NCBI GenBank assembly: GCA_030612495.1
Contig: JAUWNT010000106.1
Span: 1-7,558, forward strand
Source of the DNA: Candidatus Aminicenantota bacterium
Lineage (GTDB): Bacteria > Acidobacteriota > Aminicenantia > UBA2199
DNA: 7,558 nucleotides
Direction of reading: 5' to 3'
The stretch's first letter is position 1. Every line of letters begins with the position of its first letter. A model generated the notes under the pieces. The model made no database searches. It saw only the letters and a program-made list of their open reading frames with translations, and had not been told where the DNA came from. Made by a program: the position numbers and the translations under genes. Shown piece after piece: positions 5,791 to 7,558 of this stretch.

Positions 5791-6987
5791 GTGAAAAAAA
5801 CATTCATCATCTTTAAAAAAGAATTAATAGATACATTAAGAGACAAAAGGACAATATTAGTAATGATCGTTATTCCGCTTTTGCTTTTTCCTATTCTTAT
5901 TAATATTGCTACTAAAATTACAGTTAAACAGAGACAGAAAGCAGAAGAAAAAATATTAAATGTAGCTCTTATCTTAAACAAAAATGGCGGATCTTTTAAA
6001 AGTTTGTTAAAAGGTAAAAAAAAAATAAATTTGAAAGAAAATGTAAAAGAACATGAGATAACTAATAAGATTAGAAATGGAAATTTAGATTTTGCAATTA
6101 TTTTTAACAAAGATTTTGATTCTAAGATTAATGAAAGAGAATCTGGTATCGTTCGTCTTTATTATAAATCATCTGAAGAGGTAAACATTCAGAAAAGTAG
6201 AATGGTAAATTTATTAAAGGAATTTGAAGATAATTTGATATTCATACGCTTTAAAGAATTGAAAATAAACAGGAGTATTGTAAAGGCAGTAGAAATTGAT
6301 GAACATGATATTGCATCTATGAAGGAAAAATTTGGAGAAAAAATTGGTGGATTTTTACCATATATTTTTGTTATTTTTTGTTTTATAGGTGCAATGTATC
6401 CTGCAATTGATCTTGGTGCAGGAGAGAAGGAAAGAAGCACGCTTGAGACATTATTAGTTTCTCCTGCTAAAAGGCTGCAGATTGTGTATGGAAAATTTGG
6501 TGTTATTTTCCTTGCAGGAATACTGACTGCAGCTATATCAGTATTCAGCCTTTTTCTTGCTTTAAAAACATCGCAAGAGATTCCAGAGGAAATATTAACT
6601 ATTTTACTTAGAATTGTAGATTACAAATCTATTTTGCTTGTTTTCACACTTTTAATCCCTTTGTGTGTTTTTTTTGCTGCTTTATTGCTATCTATTTCCA
6701 TTTTTGCACACTCATTTAAGGAAGCCCAAAGTATTATGACTCCTTTTAATTTTCTTGTTATATTCCCTGTTTTTATAGGGTTATTCCCCGGAGTTAAGTT
6801 AGATTCAGTTACAGCTTTAATTCCTGTTTTAAATGTGTCTTTAGCAACAAAAGAGATTATTTCTGGAACCATTAAAGCGGGTCTACTTGCAGAAGTTTAT
6901 ATGTCTTTATTTATACTTGCTGGTTTAAGTTTGTATTTTTGTGCTAAGTGGTTTCAGAGAGAAGATATAATATTCAGGAATACTTAA
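5791..6987 (+). CDS. natB: ABC transporter permease, NatB (ABC-2) type
   Basis: A 398-residue inner-membrane partner of the ATPase encoded one base upstream. It has the ABC-2 export layout: one N-terminal membrane segment (about 21-42), preceded by the cytoplasmic FKKELIDTLRDKRT motif, then a large extracytoplasmic domain (about 45-185), then a block of about five membrane segments (near 188-208, 235-258, 282-305, 318-340 and 365-385). GAGEKERSTLETLLVSP (209-225) after the second segment is the hallmark loop of NatB-like permeases. The extracytoplasmic domain is lysine-rich here (for example KGKKKINLKENVKEHE). B. subtilis NatB takes part in sodium extrusion; the cargo of this protein cannot be read from its sequence. 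The start is GTG, backed by the AGGAGG six bases upstream. The gene ends 28 bases from the stop of the convergent glycosyltransferase, with a likely terminator between and into it. Confidence 0.92.
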   Translation: MKKTFIIFKKELIDTLRDKRTILVMIVIPLLLFPILINIATKITVKQRQKAEEKILNVALILNKNGGSFKSLLKGKKKINLKENVKEHEITNKIRNGNLDFAIIFNKDFDSKINERESGIVRLYYKSSEEVNIQKSRMVNLLKEFEDNLIFIRFKELKINRSIVKAVEIDEHDIASMKEKFGEKIGGFLPYIFVIFCFIGAMYPAIDLGAGEKERSTLETLLVSPAKRLQIVYGKFGVIFLAGILTAAISVFSLFLALKTSQEIPEEILTILLRIVDYKSILLVFTLLIPLCVFFAALLLSISIFAHSFKEAQSIMTPFNFLVIFPVFIGLFPGVKLDSVTALIPVLNVSLATKEIISGTIKAGLLAEVYMSLFILAGLSLYFCAKWFQREDIIFRNT

Positions 6988-7008
6988 ATTTCAATAACTT
7001 ACTTTAAT

Positions 7009-7036
7009 GTGGTTATTATCTATTTGACCACTTTTT
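7009..7036 (+). terminator. Probable Rho-independent terminator of the natAB-type operon
   Basis: GTGGTTA (7009-7015) pairs with TGACCAC (7025-7031) in a 7-bp stem with one G-U pair and a 9-base loop, followed by TTTTT (7032-7036). It starts 21 bases after the permease stop. It overlaps the stop and last codons of the convergent glycosyltransferase gene. The other strand lacks a T run, so it would act for plus-strand transcripts only. The short T tract makes it moderate in strength. Confidence 0.5.
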
Positions 7037-7558
7037 GGTTGTTAGGGTGAAAACTGCTACTGTATATATCAATATTGAAAAAATTGTTGTGAAAATAGAA
7101 AAAACGAGCATATAAGGAACATCTTTTTTCCCTTCTATTCTTAAGTAATATAGCATGAAAAAAAAGCTGAATAGGGTTGAATAGGCGAGTATACGTATTA
7201 TTAAATTCCCACCAACAAAACCTGATAAGATAAAATAATAAAACCAAAAAAAATGAAAGATGATTAAAGAGATTATTGAAAAAAAATCAATAAAAGGAAG
7301 AATCCGATTGCCTTTTCTTTTAGAGTTGAACATAAATCTTGAAAAAATTATGCTTTCTCTGATATTGCTCCTTGTCCAGCGAGTGAACATTTTTAATATT
7401 TTTGGGAGACTTTCCGGGACAATTGTAAAAGACACAGCGCTTCTCTGGTAAAAAGTCCCGGAGCCAGTGCGTAAAACCTGGTTAGTTAAGCTTCTGTCTT
7501 CACCATAAGTGCATGGCTTTTTCAAAAATTTTTGATTTATCCAATCCTCAATAACATT
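7016..7558 (-). CDS. Processive family-2 glycosyltransferase, C-terminal part (5' end outside window)
   Basis: The reading frame stays open to the right edge, so only the last 180 residues are seen. An internal TTG at 7523-7525 should not be taken as the start, because conserved sequence continues upstream of it (NVIEDWINQKF). The visible part resembles the hyaluronan/chitin/NodC-like synthase group: acceptor motif GEDRSLTN (visible residues 19-26; usually GDDRxLTN), then AVSFTIVPESL, then MFTRWTRSNIRES (57-69), the place of the QxxRW motif. The Gln is Met here, while Arg60-Trp61 remain. Three membrane segments follow (about 86-112, 119-139 and 146-173) and the protein ends TTKKWSNR. Such enzymes polymerise sugars from nucleotide-sugar donors at the inner membrane and export the chain. 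The catalytic DxD region lies outside the window and the polymer is unknown. The gene is convergent with the permease gene. Confidence 0.85.
   Translation of the reverse strand, partial: NVIEDWINQKFLKKPCTYGEDRSLTNQVLRTGSGTFYQRSAVSFTIVPESLPKILKMFTRWTRSNIRESIIFSRFMFNSKRKGNRILPFIDFFSIISLIIFHFFWFYYFILSGFVGGNLIIRILAYSTLFSFFFMLYYLRIEGKKDVPYMLVFSIFTTIFSILIYTVAVFTLTTKKWSNR

Noticed and set aside
5601..6110. A 169-codon minus-strand open frame across the ATPase-permease junction
   Set aside because: It is antisense to two clear genes and crosses their junction. Its hydrophobic, Phe-rich translation is what reverse-reading of Lys-rich coding DNA gives.
6993..7017. AATAAC/GTTATT inverted repeat after the permease gene as the terminator
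   Set aside because: Only six AT-rich pairs with a 14-base or so loop and no T tract follow. The GTGGTTA/TGACCAC hairpin with a T run just downstream is the better candidate.
7260..7451. A 63-codon plus-strand open frame opposite the glycosyltransferase
   Set aside because: The opposite frame carries the conserved GT2 motifs and membrane segments. This frame has none and no Shine-Dalgarno sequence.
7016..7525. Treating the glycosyltransferase as a complete 169-residue gene starting at TTG 7523-7525
   Set aside because: The frame continues to the window edge with family-like sequence (VIEDWINQKF) upstream of the TTG, and a GT2 synthase needs its N-terminal catalytic domain. It is a partial gene cut by the window.

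Overview
This is an AT-rich (by eye about 30% GC), gene-dense bacterial window. It uses the standard code: TGA and TAA both end genes and TGG encodes Trp. A periplasmic-type HtrA protease, a two-domain (AMIN + Amidase_3) cell-wall amidase and a secreted lectin-domain protein point to a diderm (Gram-negative-type) bacterium. Gene order and protein style resemble low-GC members of uncultured or deep-branching phyla, but nothing here fixes the taxon and I do not name one.

Layout. Minus strand, in transcription order: a Yip1-family membrane protein (4856 to 4260), an N-acetylmuramoyl-L-alanine amidase (4144 to 2963), an HtrA/DegP-type serine protease (2905 to 1475), a diaminopimelate epimerase-like protein (1478 to 639) and a secreted protein with a PA-IL (LecA)-like domain (637 to 2). 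The last three are packed as an operon: htrA and the dapF-like gene overlap by 4 bases (ATGA), and one base separates the dapF-like gene from the lectin gene. Plus strand, divergent from the Yip1 gene: an ABC ATPase and permease pair of the NatA/NatB type (5022-5789 and 5791-6987), one base apart. Convergent to that pair at the right edge is the C-terminal part of a processive family-2 glycosyltransferase (7558 to 7016), whose start lies outside the window. No gap exceeds 165 bases, so there is no large non-coding region. I see no RNA gene, mobile element or CRISPR array.

How it fits together. The minus-strand cluster looks like a cell-envelope group: septal or peptidoglycan cleavage (amidase), envelope protein quality control (HtrA), a protein with the fold of a peptidoglycan-precursor enzyme (DapF-like), and a probable exported carbohydrate-binding protein. 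The 57-base gap before htrA contains a close match to the enterobacterial sigma-E (extracytoplasmic stress) promoter consensus, which would suit an HtrA gene.

Main oddity. The DapF-like protein has serine in place of both catalytic cysteines (residues 72 and 224), while most of the substrate-contact motifs remain. It is therefore unlikely to be an ordinary two-base epimerase and may have a different or non-catalytic role. The remaining genes look like normal members of known families.
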